Assembly (NCBI GenBank): GCA_023389575.1
Contig: JAEWEG010000050.1
Coordinates: 62,001 to 126,000 of the forward strand
Direction of reading: 5' to 3'
Length of the DNA stretch: 64,000 nt
Source: Chloroflexota bacterium
GTDB lineage: Bacteria; Chloroflexota; Chloroflexia; Thermomicrobiales; UBA6265
A model generated the notes under the pieces. That model had not been told where the DNA came from. It ran no database searches and saw nothing but the letters and a program-made list of their open reading frames with translations. Positions 16,503 to 24,651 of this stretch are shown piece after piece (position 1 is the first letter of the stretch; each line of letters begins with the position of its first letter). The position numbers and the translations under genes were made by a program.

Positions 16503-17012
16503 ATGGACGCGACGATCGAATCACCACCAGTTGAACAGGATTCCAGACCCGGACGAGTCGAGCCGAGCACCATCGCCTGGCTTCGATTGGCGAGGGTGTA
16601 TCACAAGATCGACCTGAAGACGGCGGATGTCATGCGCTGTCATGGCCTATCGGTCAGCAGGTTTGACGTGCTGAACCACGCCGGCACGCCCGAGGGACGC
16701 ACGCAGCAGGAGCTCGCGGCATCGTTGCTGGTAACGAAGGGGAACATCACCCAGTTGCTGGACGCGATGGAGCGTGAAGGGCTCGTGGAGCGGCGTCGTG
16801 ACGGGCGCTCGAAGCGGATCTACCTGACGGAGCGCGGGCGTTCACTGCGCGGCGAGCTGGTGAGCCTGCAGGAGAAGGAGATCGCCAGGTACTTCAGCGC
16901 GCTCGACGAAGACGAGATGAAGTACCTGATCCGGACCCTGCGCAGACTCGACCAATCGCTCGACATGCACGACGCGCCCGACGAACCGGCGGGCGACCGG
17001 CTCGAATCCTGA
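16503..17012 (+). CDS. MarR-family regulator, MhqR-like
   Basis: A 169-residue winged-helix repressor. The DNA-binding core is visible: LSVSRFDVLNHAG, the helix-turn-helix RTQQELAASLLVTKGNITQL, and the wing LVERRRDGRSKRIYLTERG, flanked by dimerisation helices. It is followed by a VOC ring-cleavage dioxygenase and a GFSQG hydrolase, the gene set controlled by MhqR in Bacillus (quinone/electrophile response). A palindrome in its own promoter supports autorepression. The message seems leaderless. Whether ligand sensing is by cysteine oxidation is unclear; Cys appears in the N-terminal helix (MRCHGLS). Confidence 0.85.
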   Translation: MDATIESPPVEQDSRPGRVEPSTIAWLRLARVYHKIDLKTADVMRCHGLSVSRFDVLNHAGTPEGRTQQELAASLLVTKGNITQLLDAMEREGLVERRRDGRSKRIYLTERGRSLRGELVSLQEKEIARYFSALDEDEMKYLIRTLRRLDQSLDMHDAPDEPAGDRLES

Positions 17013-17067
17013 CCATTCGCCACCCTGTACACGAGACCTTCGGCGTCAGCCGTTGAAAGGACACACC

Positions 17068-18111
17068 ATGAACCGGCCAGACGGACTTGAACTCACCGGC
17101 CTGCACCACGTCAGCGCGATCACGGCCGACGCGCGACTCAATCGCGACTTCTATGCCCGGGCGCTGGGGCTGCGGCTCGTCAAGAAGACGGTCAACCAGG
17201 ACGCGCCCGACGTGTATCACCTGTTCTTCGCCGACGGAAAGGGTTCGGCGGGAACCGACGTAACTTTCTTTGATTTCCCGCACACCGCGCGCAACCACGC
17301 GGGGCGGGGCGAGATCAACGAGATCGCCCTCCGCGTTCCGGGCAAGGCGGCCCTGGAGTGGTGGGAGCGCCGGTTCGACGACCTCGGGATCGAGCACGAC
17401 GCGATGACGACCCGTGCCGGATTCGCGGCCCTGCCGTTCCGTGACCCCGAGGGGCAGCGGTTGGCGTTGATCGACGAAGGCGATGACCCCAGGATCCCGG
17501 GCGGCACGCCATGGGAAAAAGCGACGGTTCCCGTCGAGTACGGCATTCGCGGTCTTGGGGCGGTGACGATTTCGTCGGCGCGGCCCGACTCGACGCTGGC
17601 GGTGCTGACCAGCATCCTCGGCTTCCGGATCGTGAAGGACATCGCCGATCCCGCGGTTCCGGGCAACCGGGATGTCGTGCTGGAAACCGGCCCGGGCGGG
17701 CCCGGCTCCTTCATGATCGTGCAGGTGCGGCCGAACGATCCTATGGCGCGCCAGGGCCGCGGCGGCGTGCATCATGTGGCCTTCCGGGTGCCGACCTACG
17801 AGGCGCACGACGCCTGGAACGAGTACCTGCGATCGGCGGGCATCCACGTGACGCCGGTGATCGACCGCTTCTACTTCAAGGCGATGTACTTCCGTGAGCC
17901 GGGCGGAGTGCTCTACGAGATTTCGTCCGATGGACCCGGCTTCATGGACGATGGCGAGCCCGAGGAGACGCTGGGCGAGATGCTGGCCCTGCCGCCGTTC
18001 CTCGAGCCACGCCGCGCGGAAATCGAGCGCAACATCAGGCCGCTGGACACCAGCGTGAAGCTGATGACCACGGAGTATGGGCAGCCGGTGCAGGAGGAGG
18101 CGCGAGCATGA
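17068..18111 (+). CDS. Two-module VOC ring-cleaving dioxygenase, MhqO/MhqA-like
   Basis: A 347-residue VOC protein with two tandem beta-alpha-beta-beta-beta modules. The iron/metal ligands are expected in LHHVSAIT (module 1), VHHVAFRVP and the late Glu of VLYEISSDGPGF (module 2), the layout of type-I extradiol (hydroquinone-type) dioxygenases. The family cleaves substituted hydroquinones and catechols. ATG 17068 has AAAGGA 6 bases upstream; an in-frame ATG 15 bases earlier is worse. It sits between the MarR regulator and the hydrolase, overlapping the latter by four bases, so the three form one operon. Confidence 0.85.
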   Translation: MNRPDGLELTGLHHVSAITADARLNRDFYARALGLRLVKKTVNQDAPDVYHLFFADGKGSAGTDVTFFDFPHTARNHAGRGEINEIALRVPGKAALEWWERRFDDLGIEHDAMTTRAGFAALPFRDPEGQRLALIDEGDDPRIPGGTPWEKATVPVEYGIRGLGAVTISSARPDSTLAVLTSILGFRIVKDIADPAVPGNRDVVLETGPGGPGSFMIVQVRPNDPMARQGRGGVHHVAFRVPTYEAHDAWNEYLRSAGIHVTPVIDRFYFKAMYFREPGGVLYEISSDGPGFMDDGEPEETLGEMLALPPFLEPRRAEIERNIRPLDTSVKLMTTEYGQPVQEEARA

Positions 18112-18785
18112 CCGACAACGATCCCCACGGCCGCCAGCCGGTGCTGGAGTACGGCGAGAAGCTGGAGGACGCCAACGGCGTCGTGATCCTGATCCACGGG
18201 CGGGGAAGTCCCGCGGCGAACATCATCCGGTTGGCCATACCGCTGGCGCCGGACCCGGACAGCGAACAGAAAATCGCCTGGCTAGCGCCGCAATCGGACA
18301 ACAACACCTGGTATCCGTACCGGTTCCTGGTGCCGGTGGAGCAGAACGAGCCGTGGCTCGGATCGGCGCTGGCCAAGATCGACGGCATCATCGACCGGGC
18401 CGTCGAGGCGGGCATTCACCCGCGACAGGTGGCGCTTGTGGGGTTTTCCCAGGGGGCCTGCCTGGCATTGGAATACACCGCCCGCGGGTCGCGGCCAGTG
18501 GGTGCTGTGGCGGCGCTTGCCGGTGGCCTGATTGGCGAGCCGGGAGCTCCCCGGAAGCCGATCGCCGACCTGACCGGGACCTCGGTGTTCATCGGGGTCG
18601 GGGACGCGGACGATCACATCGACCTGGACATCGCCGAGGACTCCGCCGCGAAGATGCGGGACGCCGGCGCCTCGGTGGACTTCCGGACCTATCCTGGCGT
18701 GGGACACACGATCCTCGACGACGAGATTTCCGCCGCGCGCGAACTCGTTATCAGCCTCCCCATGATCGCCCCGATCAGCGGGTAG
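18108..18785 (+). CDS. Alpha/beta hydrolase, phospholipase/carboxylesterase family, MhqD-like
   Basis: A 225-residue serine hydrolase. The oxyanion segment is ILIHGRGSPAAN; nucleophile Ser114 lies in GFSQGA; the acid is among Asp166-169 (GVGDADDHID); catalytic His200 is in YPGVGHTIL. This group includes MhqD, which works beside MhqO in quinone detoxification; the physiological ester is not known. The ATGA overlap with the dioxygenase stop indicates translational coupling. A long hairpin follows the gene. Alternative: a general acyl-protein thioesterase-like enzyme. Confidence 0.85.
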   Translation: MTDNDPHGRQPVLEYGEKLEDANGVVILIHGRGSPAANIIRLAIPLAPDPDSEQKIAWLAPQSDNNTWYPYRFLVPVEQNEPWLGSALAKIDGIIDRAVEAGIHPRQVALVGFSQGACLALEYTARGSRPVGAVAALAGGLIGEPGAPRKPIADLTGTSVFIGVGDADDHIDLDIAEDSAAKMRDAGASVDFRTYPGVGHTILDDEISAARELVISLPMIAPISG

Positions 18786-18827
18786 CGGATCACGCCAACC
18801 TATCGGACAACCTGATTCACCATCCGT

Positions 18828-18865
18828 CACGAAGCGCTCCAGCCCCTGGGTTGGAGCGCTTCGTG
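18828..18865. terminator. Hairpin ending the MarR operon
   Basis: A 14-bp perfect stem (18828-18841 with 18852-18865) and a 10-base loop, 42 bases past the hydrolase stop. No T-run follows, so it may act as a 3' stabiliser rather than a strong terminator. Confidence 0.6.
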
Positions 18866-18966
18866 CGTATGCGGGCTGGTCATTCGCCGCGCGACGTTGA
18901 CGAACCTCTCCCCCGGCCCATAGCATGTCTGGAAGTCACAGGTGTGGGGAATTGAAGGGGGAACGG

Positions 18967-20868
18967 ATGTGGGGTTGGGGAGTCCGGCGCGTCCCGCGGG
19001 CCAGTTGGGTGGCGCGGTGGTTGATGGTGGCGGCCATCCTGGCGGGGGCGGTGGTTCCGTTCACGGCGAGCGCGGCGACGGGGAGGGTGGTGGCGACGCC
19101 ATCGGTGAACATCCGGACCTGCCCAACGCTTGAGTGCCAGGTGATTGGCGCGGCCTCGCTGAACGACAACGTCGAGATCACGGGCACGATGGTGAACGGG
19201 TTCTACCCGGTTCGCTGGTTTGGCGTGGAAGGGTGGGCCTATGGCCTGTACCTCATGCCCGGCGGCACGGCGCCGTGGTTCGTGGAGGGCGATGCCTACT
19301 GCAACCGGGTGGCGTTCGTCTTCAACATCGGCATTGGGTACACGCCTTCGCAGTCGATCCTCAACACGCTGATCCAGCAGGACGTGGACGCGACGATGTT
19401 CCCCATGGGGTCGTTCGCGCGATCCCAGCCGGGGTACCTCCGGCAGCTCGACGACGCGGGGTTCGTGATCGGCACGCATGGCGACAGGAACCTGTTCCTG
19501 ACGAACGAAAGCGACAGCGCGATCCGGCAGGACGTGAACGCCTCCATCGCGGCGATCGAGGCGGTGATCGGGCGGCCGATGGACCCGTATTTCACCCCGT
19601 ACGCCGCCGACACGAACAACCGGGTACGAACGGTGGTGAGCCAGATGGGCCTGCTGCCGGTGGGCTGGAACATCGCCGCCAACGACTACGCGTCGACGGC
19701 GACCGAGTCGGCCGTGTACAGCAGGATCATGAACAACGTGTATCCGGGCGCGGTGATCGAGTTTCACCTCGATGGACCGGCGACCGAGTCGTCGACCGCG
19801 CGGGCGTTGCCGCGGATCATCCGCGACCTCCGCGCCCAGGGCTATGAGATGGCGACGATTCCGGACATGGCCGATCCGTGCGGTCTCTCCTGGCCCGTGC
19901 AACCGGCTAAAACCGGCACGGTGACGACTGGCAGCCTGCGGTGCAGGACCACGCCATCGCTTTCCGGCGGAATCATCACCTCGTTGTCGTCTGGCACGCG
20001 TGTGACGTTGCGCGGAAACGTGTTCAATGGCTGGGCGCCGGTGACGTGCGGCGGTCGGAACGGCTGGATGTCGACGGATTGGCTGGCGCTGTCGCAGACG
20101 CCGCCACCGACCACTCCCACGCCAACCCCCACGACGCCGACCCCGACGAGTCCGCCCATCACGGCCCAGGCGGTGGTGAGCAACACGGGTAGCTCGAATT
20201 TGAGGTGCCGAGCCCAGCCCACGACCTCCAGCGCGACGTTGACGTCGATGGCTCCCGGAACGCGAGTGGATGTCCGTGGCGCGGCGATCAATGGATGGGT
20301 GCCAATCCGGTGCGCCGGCCAGAATGGCTGGGCATCGGGTGCGTACCTGACCATCTCCGGTGGCCAGACGCCGACACCCACGCCGACGACGCCAACTCCG
20401 CCCCCAACGACACCGCCACCGGCGACATCGCAGGCGGTGGTGAGCAACACCGGTGGCGCGAACCTGCGCTGCCGCGCTCAGGCGTCCACGTCGAGCGCGA
20501 CACTCACGATGCTGGCGCCGGGAACGCGGGTGGACGTGCGCGGGGCGACGACCAACGGTTGGACTCCGATCCGCTGCGCGGGCCAGAACGGGTGGGCCTC
20601 CGCGGCGTACCTGACTATCTCGGGCGGACAGTCGCCCACTCCCACGCCCACCCCGCCGCCGGGTGGCTCCACGGGCGTGGTCTCGAACACGGGCGGCGGG
20701 CGGCTGAACTGTCGCTCTGGCCCGGGAACCGGGAATCCGGTGGTGGCCCAACTTGCGGCGGGGGCCACGGTGGCGATCCGGGGCGCGACGGCTGGCGGCT
20801 GGGTTCCGGTGACCTGCGGCGGCCAGGCTGGCTGGGTGAGCGCCGAGTACCTGCGAATCACGTCGTGA
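18967..20868 (+). CDS. Secreted SH3b protein with a degenerate NodB (polysaccharide deacetylase) domain
   Basis: A 633-residue exported protein: signal peptide (1-37), one SH3b-like module (about 40-97), a NodB-fold domain (about 105-310), then four SH3b modules joined by Thr/Pro linkers. In the NodB domain the catalytic motifs are altered. The usual TFDDG is VFNIG at 118-122, so both Asp are lost. The H-xxx-H metal pair is reduced to His171 (THGDRN). The RPP-G motif reads TPYAAD. The C-terminal His is kept (EFHLDG). It is therefore probably a carbohydrate-binding pseudoenzyme. ATG 18967 is used, with AAGGGGG upstream. Each C-terminal SH3b has a Cys pair. Confidence 0.82.
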   Translation: MWGWGVRRVPRASWVARWLMVAAILAGAVVPFTASAATGRVVATPSVNIRTCPTLECQVIGAASLNDNVEITGTMVNGFYPVRWFGVEGWAYGLYLMPGGTAPWFVEGDAYCNRVAFVFNIGIGYTPSQSILNTLIQQDVDATMFPMGSFARSQPGYLRQLDDAGFVIGTHGDRNLFLTNESDSAIRQDVNASIAAIEAVIGRPMDPYFTPYAADTNNRVRTVVSQMGLLPVGWNIAANDYASTATESAVYSRIMNNVYPGAVIEFHLDGPATESSTARALPRIIRDLRAQGYEMATIPDMADPCGLSWPVQPAKTGTVTTGSLRCRTTPSLSGGIITSLSSGTRVTLRGNVFNGWAPVTCGGRNGWMSTDWLALSQTPPPTTPTPTPTTPTPTSPPITAQAVVSNTGSSNLRCRAQPTTSSATLTSMAPGTRVDVRGAAINGWVPIRCAGQNGWASGAYLTISGGQTPTPTPTTPTPPPTTPPPATSQAVVSNTGGANLRCRAQASTSSATLTMLAPGTRVDVRGATTNGWTPIRCAGQNGWASAAYLTISGGQSPTPTPTPPPGGSTGVVSNTGGGRLNCRSGPGTGNPVVAQLAAGATVAIRGATAGGWVPVTCGGQAGWVSAEYLRITS

Positions 20869-20884
20869 TCGAAGGTTGGCCGGC

Positions 20885-21019
20885 GTGGATCTGCCATTTC
20901 AGCGGGAGGACAAGGTTACAGCGTCCGTCATCCAGGATGTGCGTCCCATGCGCGGCGGGGCCGTGGACATCGTCATTCGTGACGGCCGGATCAAGGGCAT
21001 CTGGCTGGGCGTGGTGTAG
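20885..21019 (+). pseudogene. Remnant of an amidohydrolase N-terminus
   Basis: A 44-codon frame (GTG start) reading VIQDVRPMRGGAVDIVIRDG followed by RIKGIW, then stop. This resembles the first beta strands of cytosine-deaminase/dihydroorotase-type amidohydrolases, which begin with a DIVIRDGRI-like segment. A complete enzyme has over 400 residues; nothing more follows before the convergent carbonic anhydrase. No clear ribosome site. Best read as the truncated start of a lost gene; chance resemblance is possible. Confidence 0.35.
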
Positions 21020-21061
21020 TCGCCTTCAGCCGCGCGCCGGTCGTGGAACCAGTCCGGGCGC

Positions 21062-21676
21062 CTACTGGTCGACGATGTGAACCTTGCCGGTCGCCATGTC
21101 GTAGACGGCGCCAGCGACCTTGACGCGGCCTTCCCTGAGGGCGTCGTTGATGATCGGGGAGATCGTGCGGAGGCGGGCCACCTGCCGGTGGACGTTCTCC
21201 TCGATGGCGGCGTTGAGCGGGTCTTCCGGATGGGAGGCGAGGGCCCGGAGGACGGACGGTTCGAGCGCGTCGATCAGCACGAAGAGCCGGCCAGGCAGCA
21301 CTTCGTTCTCTCTGACAACCTGGAGCGCGCTGGTGACCGCCCCACAGCCGGTGTGCCCGAGCACCATGATGAGCGGGGTGTTGAGGAACTCGATGCAGTA
21401 CTCGATGCTGGCGAGCCCGTAGTCGCTCAGGAAGTTGCCGGCCACGCGCACCATGAACAGATCGCCCGGATCGCGGGAGAAGATGAGTTCGGCGGCGACG
21501 CGGGCGTCTCCACAGCCCAGGATCGCGGCGATGGGCTGCTGGGTCTTGATGGCCGCGGCGCGGGCGGCGGAGTAGTCGATGGGCGGAATGGATTCGTCGA
21601 GGTAGATGTTGTTGCCCTCGACGAGCAAGGCCAGCGCCTCATCGGGGGAAACTCGCTGAACAGGGCGTTCACTCAT
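21062..21676 (-). CDS. Beta-class carbonic anhydrase
   Basis: A 204-residue cytoplasmic zinc enzyme interconverting CO2 and bicarbonate. Zinc and catalytic residues are all visible: Cys55, Asp57 and Arg59 in LGCGDAR, His108 and Cys111 in LGHTGCGA. Supporting motifs are VRVAGN and GLASIEYC. The start is ATG 21676 (MSERPVQRV) with GGAG 9 bases upstream; the frame stays open far upstream but that part is noise from the opposite-strand isomerase gene. Monocistronic and divergent from the isomerase-like gene. Confidence 0.94.
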   Translation of the reverse strand: MSERPVQRVSPDEALALLVEGNNIYLDESIPPIDYSAARAAAIKTQQPIAAILGCGDARVAAELIFSRDPGDLFMVRVAGNFLSDYGLASIEYCIEFLNTPLIMVLGHTGCGAVTSALQVVRENEVLPGRLFVLIDALEPSVLRALASHPEDPLNAAIEENVHRQVARLRTISPIINDALREGRVKVAGAVYDMATGKVHIVDQ

Positions 21677-21868
21677 GTGGGGGTACTCCAGCGGGGTGGT
21701 GCTCAAACTCGCACCAGCGTAACAGGCGAGCGGCGGCCGGACCACGACCTGGAGTTCGGGCGCGGGCTTTCCGGGACATCGATTCCGGGATAGAGTGGCC
21801 GAATCGACCATGTCAGGAACGGCCGGTCGCCCTTCGCGGGCGGGGGCCTGGTGTCGCGGAGGATTCGG

Positions 21869-23275
21869 ATGACGACGGGCAAACGAGCCAGGGTGGGTGT
21901 GTTCGGAATAGGGCTGGCGGCGTACTGGCCGCAATTCCCCGGGCTGGAAGACGAGATCAGGGGACATCTCGCGACCATCACCGGCCGGATCGGGGACTGG
22001 GCCGAGGTAGTCGACGGGGGGCTGGTGGACACCGCCACGGCCGGCGCCGAACTGGGCGACAGGTTCGCTCGCGAAGACCTGGACCTGGTGTTTTGCTACA
22101 GCGGCACCTACGCCACCAGCACCCAGGCGCTGCCAGTGGTTCAACGCGCGGGTGTGCCAGTGGTGATCCTGAACCTGCAACCTGCCTCCGGGATGGACTA
22201 CGAGACGGCGGATACGACCATGGCCCTGGCGTTCGCGAATGTCTGCCCGGTGCCGGAACTCGCCGGTGTCTTCCAGCGGTCCGGAATTCCGTACAGCCTG
22301 GTGACGGGCACGGTCCACGACGACGAGCGGGCCTGGGCCGAAATCGAGGGGTGGTGCCGGGCGGCCGGCGCGGCGAGATCGGTGCGGCGGGCGCGGTTTG
22401 GAATGCTGGGCCACACCTATCCGGGCATGATCGACATGTCGACGGACGTGGGGGTGGTGCATTCGCAACTTGGCGCCCATGTCGAGCTCCTGGAGATGAA
22501 CGATCTCCAGACGCGGGTAGACGCCGCCGGCGAGGACGCGGTCGCGGGGGTAATCTCTCGGTCGGAGGCTATGTTCGAACCCATAGGCGACATATCCCCA
22601 GAGGCATGGGAGACAGGTGGGCGCGTGGCCGCGGGCCTGGGGAGCCTGGCGAGCGACTTCGCGCTGGATGGCCTCGCCTACTACTATCGGGGCGCCAGCG
22701 GGAGCGACATCGAGCGGACCGCCTCCAACATGATCCTGGGCAACACGCTGCTGACCGCGAACGGTGTTCCCGCGGCCGGCGAGGGCGACCTGAAGACGGC
22801 CGTGGCGATGAAGATCATGCACGAGCTGGGCCACGGTGGGTCGTTCTGCGAGTTCGCTTCGATGGACCTGGCGGACGACTTCTTCCTCTTCGGGCATGAT
22901 GGACCGGCGCATGTGGGCCTGAGCGACGTGAAGGTGCCGATCCGGGAACTCGCCGTGTTCCATGGCAAGGTCGGCGGCGGGCTGTCGGTGGAGATGCGGC
23001 CGCGGATCGGCCTGATCACGGTGCTTGGGTTGACCCTGGGAAGCGATGGGAAGCTGAAGCTGATCGCGGCGGAGGGGGAGACGCTCCCAGGGCCGGTTCC
23101 AGCGATCGGCAACTCGATGAGCCGGGTCCGGTTCGGTCTCGAGGTGCGCGAGTTCCTGGACTCCTGGTGCGCGTTGGGCCCGACGCACCACGTGGCGATG
23201 GGGCTGGGCCACCGGCTCGGCGACATCCGCAAGGTCGCCCACCTGTTGGGGCTGCCACTGGAAACGGTGGGGTAA
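21869..23275 (+). CDS. L-fucose/L-arabinose isomerase-like protein
   Basis: A 468-residue protein of the fucose/arabinose isomerase superfamily. It starts RVGVFGIGLAAYWPQFPGLE, as in arabinose-isomerase-like proteins, and has LVFCYSGTYATS, FGMLGHTYPGMIDMS and the late His-rich GPTHHVAMGLGH, where the metal-binding His of the C-terminal lobe is expected. Known members isomerise aldoses to ketoses using Mn2+, but many paralogues have unknown substrates. ATG 21869 follows GGAGG by 6 bases. Single gene with a hairpin after it; divergent from carbonic anhydrase. Confidence 0.8.
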   Translation: MTTGKRARVGVFGIGLAAYWPQFPGLEDEIRGHLATITGRIGDWAEVVDGGLVDTATAGAELGDRFAREDLDLVFCYSGTYATSTQALPVVQRAGVPVVILNLQPASGMDYETADTTMALAFANVCPVPELAGVFQRSGIPYSLVTGTVHDDERAWAEIEGWCRAAGAARSVRRARFGMLGHTYPGMIDMSTDVGVVHSQLGAHVELLEMNDLQTRVDAAGEDAVAGVISRSEAMFEPIGDISPEAWETGGRVAAGLGSLASDFALDGLAYYYRGASGSDIERTASNMILGNTLLTANGVPAAGEGDLKTAVAMKIMHELGHGGSFCEFASMDLADDFFLFGHDGPAHVGLSDVKVPIRELAVFHGKVGGGLSVEMRPRIGLITVLGLTLGSDGKLKLIAAEGETLPGPVPAIGNSMSRVRFGLEVREFLDSWCALGPTHHVAMGLGHRLGDIRKVAHLLGLPLETVG

Positions 23276-23289
23276 GAAGGGCGGTACCT

Positions 23290-23323
23290 GGATCCACGGA
23301 CCTGTCACGCGGGCCGTGGATCC
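23290..23323. terminator. Hairpin after the isomerase-like gene
   Basis: Perfect 10-bp arms (23290-23299 and 23314-23323) with a 14-base loop, 14 bases after the stop. No strong T-run follows. Confidence 0.5.
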
Positions 23324-23444
23324 GTACACTTTCAGCGGACATACACTTCCGGGAACCACGATCATGGAACCATCCCGCGTGGGGCGTGGGGTACGATGGG
23401 GCCACCAAACATCAGGATCGGTGGCCCTTCCCGGAGGTGATTTC

Positions 23445-24542
23445 GTGCGACGCAAGGCAAGAGTTACGCGACGGCGGGTGATGGCGGCTTCGGTGGGCGC
23501 ACTGGCGGCGGGATCCGCTGGGAGCGTGTTGGCGCGGGATGCCACTCCGGTGGCGTCGCCCCAGGCCACGCCAGTCCAGGCGGAGGATCTTCCCCTGGAG
23601 GAAGTCGCGTTGCTGACCGGATCCGATCCGGCCGCGGTGAATCAGACGGGCGCCGCCTACGGCGTGGACGGCACCGATCTTGGTAGCAGCTTCCTGTACA
23701 ACGACCAGCTGTACATCCTGTTTGGCGATACCTTCGATGTGAACGAGAGCGACTGGCGCTGCAACGTGCTGGCGATTTCCAGTGATGACGATCCGTCGGA
23801 CGGGGTGATATTCGACCGGATGATCGAGGATCGGCCCGGTCACGCGAAGGAGCTGGTTCCCGGAAGGAAAGTGGACTTCGACGAGGTCACGGTGATTCCG
23901 ACCTACGGCGTCGCGGTTGGCGACCGGCTGTTCATGCACTACATGAGCGTGGAGCACTGGGGCGCGCCGGGTCACTGGACGCTGGGATCGGCGGGGTGGG
24001 CGTACTCCGACGACGCGGGAGAGACCTGGACCCGCGATCCCGACGCGGTCTGGCCGGGCGATACCAACTGGGGTCAGGTGGCGATCGAGGAACACGAGGG
24101 CCACCTGTACCTGTTCGGGATTCCGGGTGGGCGGTACGGATCGGTGAAGCTGGCCAGTGTCGCGCCGGAGAACCTCCTCCATATCGACACGTATGAGTAC
24201 TGGGATGGCGATGGCTGGGGTGCCGATCCGGACGATGCCGCGGTTATCGTCGAAGGGCCGGTTGGCGAACTCTCCGTGCGCTGGAATTCCCACTACCAGC
24301 GCTGGCTGATGATGTACCTGATCGACAACGAGGGGCTGATCGTGCTGCGGTCGGCGTCGGAGTTGACCGGTCCGTGGGACGAGCCTCGGGTGGCGGTGCG
24401 CTCCACCGACTATCCGGCGCTGTACGCACCCTACATGTACCCGAAATGGAACGATGGGCCGGAGGTGTACTTCAACCTGTCGCTCTTTGGTCCGTACAAC
24501 GTGTGGCTGATGCGCACGTCGGTGCCAGACCTGGCGCAATGA
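23445..24542 (+). CDS. Tat-exported DUF4185-type protein
   Basis: A 365-residue secreted protein. A twin-arginine signal (VTRRRVMAASVGALAAGSAG, then SVLA) is followed by a short TPVASPQATP linker. A beta-propeller-like domain of the DUF4185/glycosidase-like type then contains SSFLYNDQLYILFGDTFD, FMHYMSVEHWG and WAYSDDAGETW. Such domains bind or process sugars; activity is untested. The start is GTG 23445 because GGAGGTGA sits 4-9 bases upstream; longer upstream starts lack a site. No partner genes adjoin. Confidence 0.75.
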   Translation: MRRKARVTRRRVMAASVGALAAGSAGSVLARDATPVASPQATPVQAEDLPLEEVALLTGSDPAAVNQTGAAYGVDGTDLGSSFLYNDQLYILFGDTFDVNESDWRCNVLAISSDDDPSDGVIFDRMIEDRPGHAKELVPGRKVDFDEVTVIPTYGVAVGDRLFMHYMSVEHWGAPGHWTLGSAGWAYSDDAGETWTRDPDAVWPGDTNWGQVAIEEHEGHLYLFGIPGGRYGSVKLASVAPENLLHIDTYEYWDGDGWGADPDDAAVIVEGPVGELSVRWNSHYQRWLMMYLIDNEGLIVLRSASELTGPWDEPRVAVRSTDYPALYAPYMYPKWNDGPEVYFNLSLFGPYNVWLMRTSVPDLAQ

Positions 24543-24651
24543 CCGGCCATCGCGGACCGTGGCGGGAGGGCAATGGTGTACCTTGTGCCGTGGAGACCCG
24601 CGAGCCGGGCCTCGTTTTCATTCGTGCAAGACAGGACACCACACCCACTTC

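Noticed and set aside
21677..23569. Long minus-strand open frame opposite the isomerase-like gene, in frame with carbonic anhydrase
   Set aside because: It is a stop-poor antisense frame typical of GC-rich coding DNA. Protein composition is His/Arg/Pro-rich, and the carbonic anhydrase starts at its own ATG with a ribosome site.
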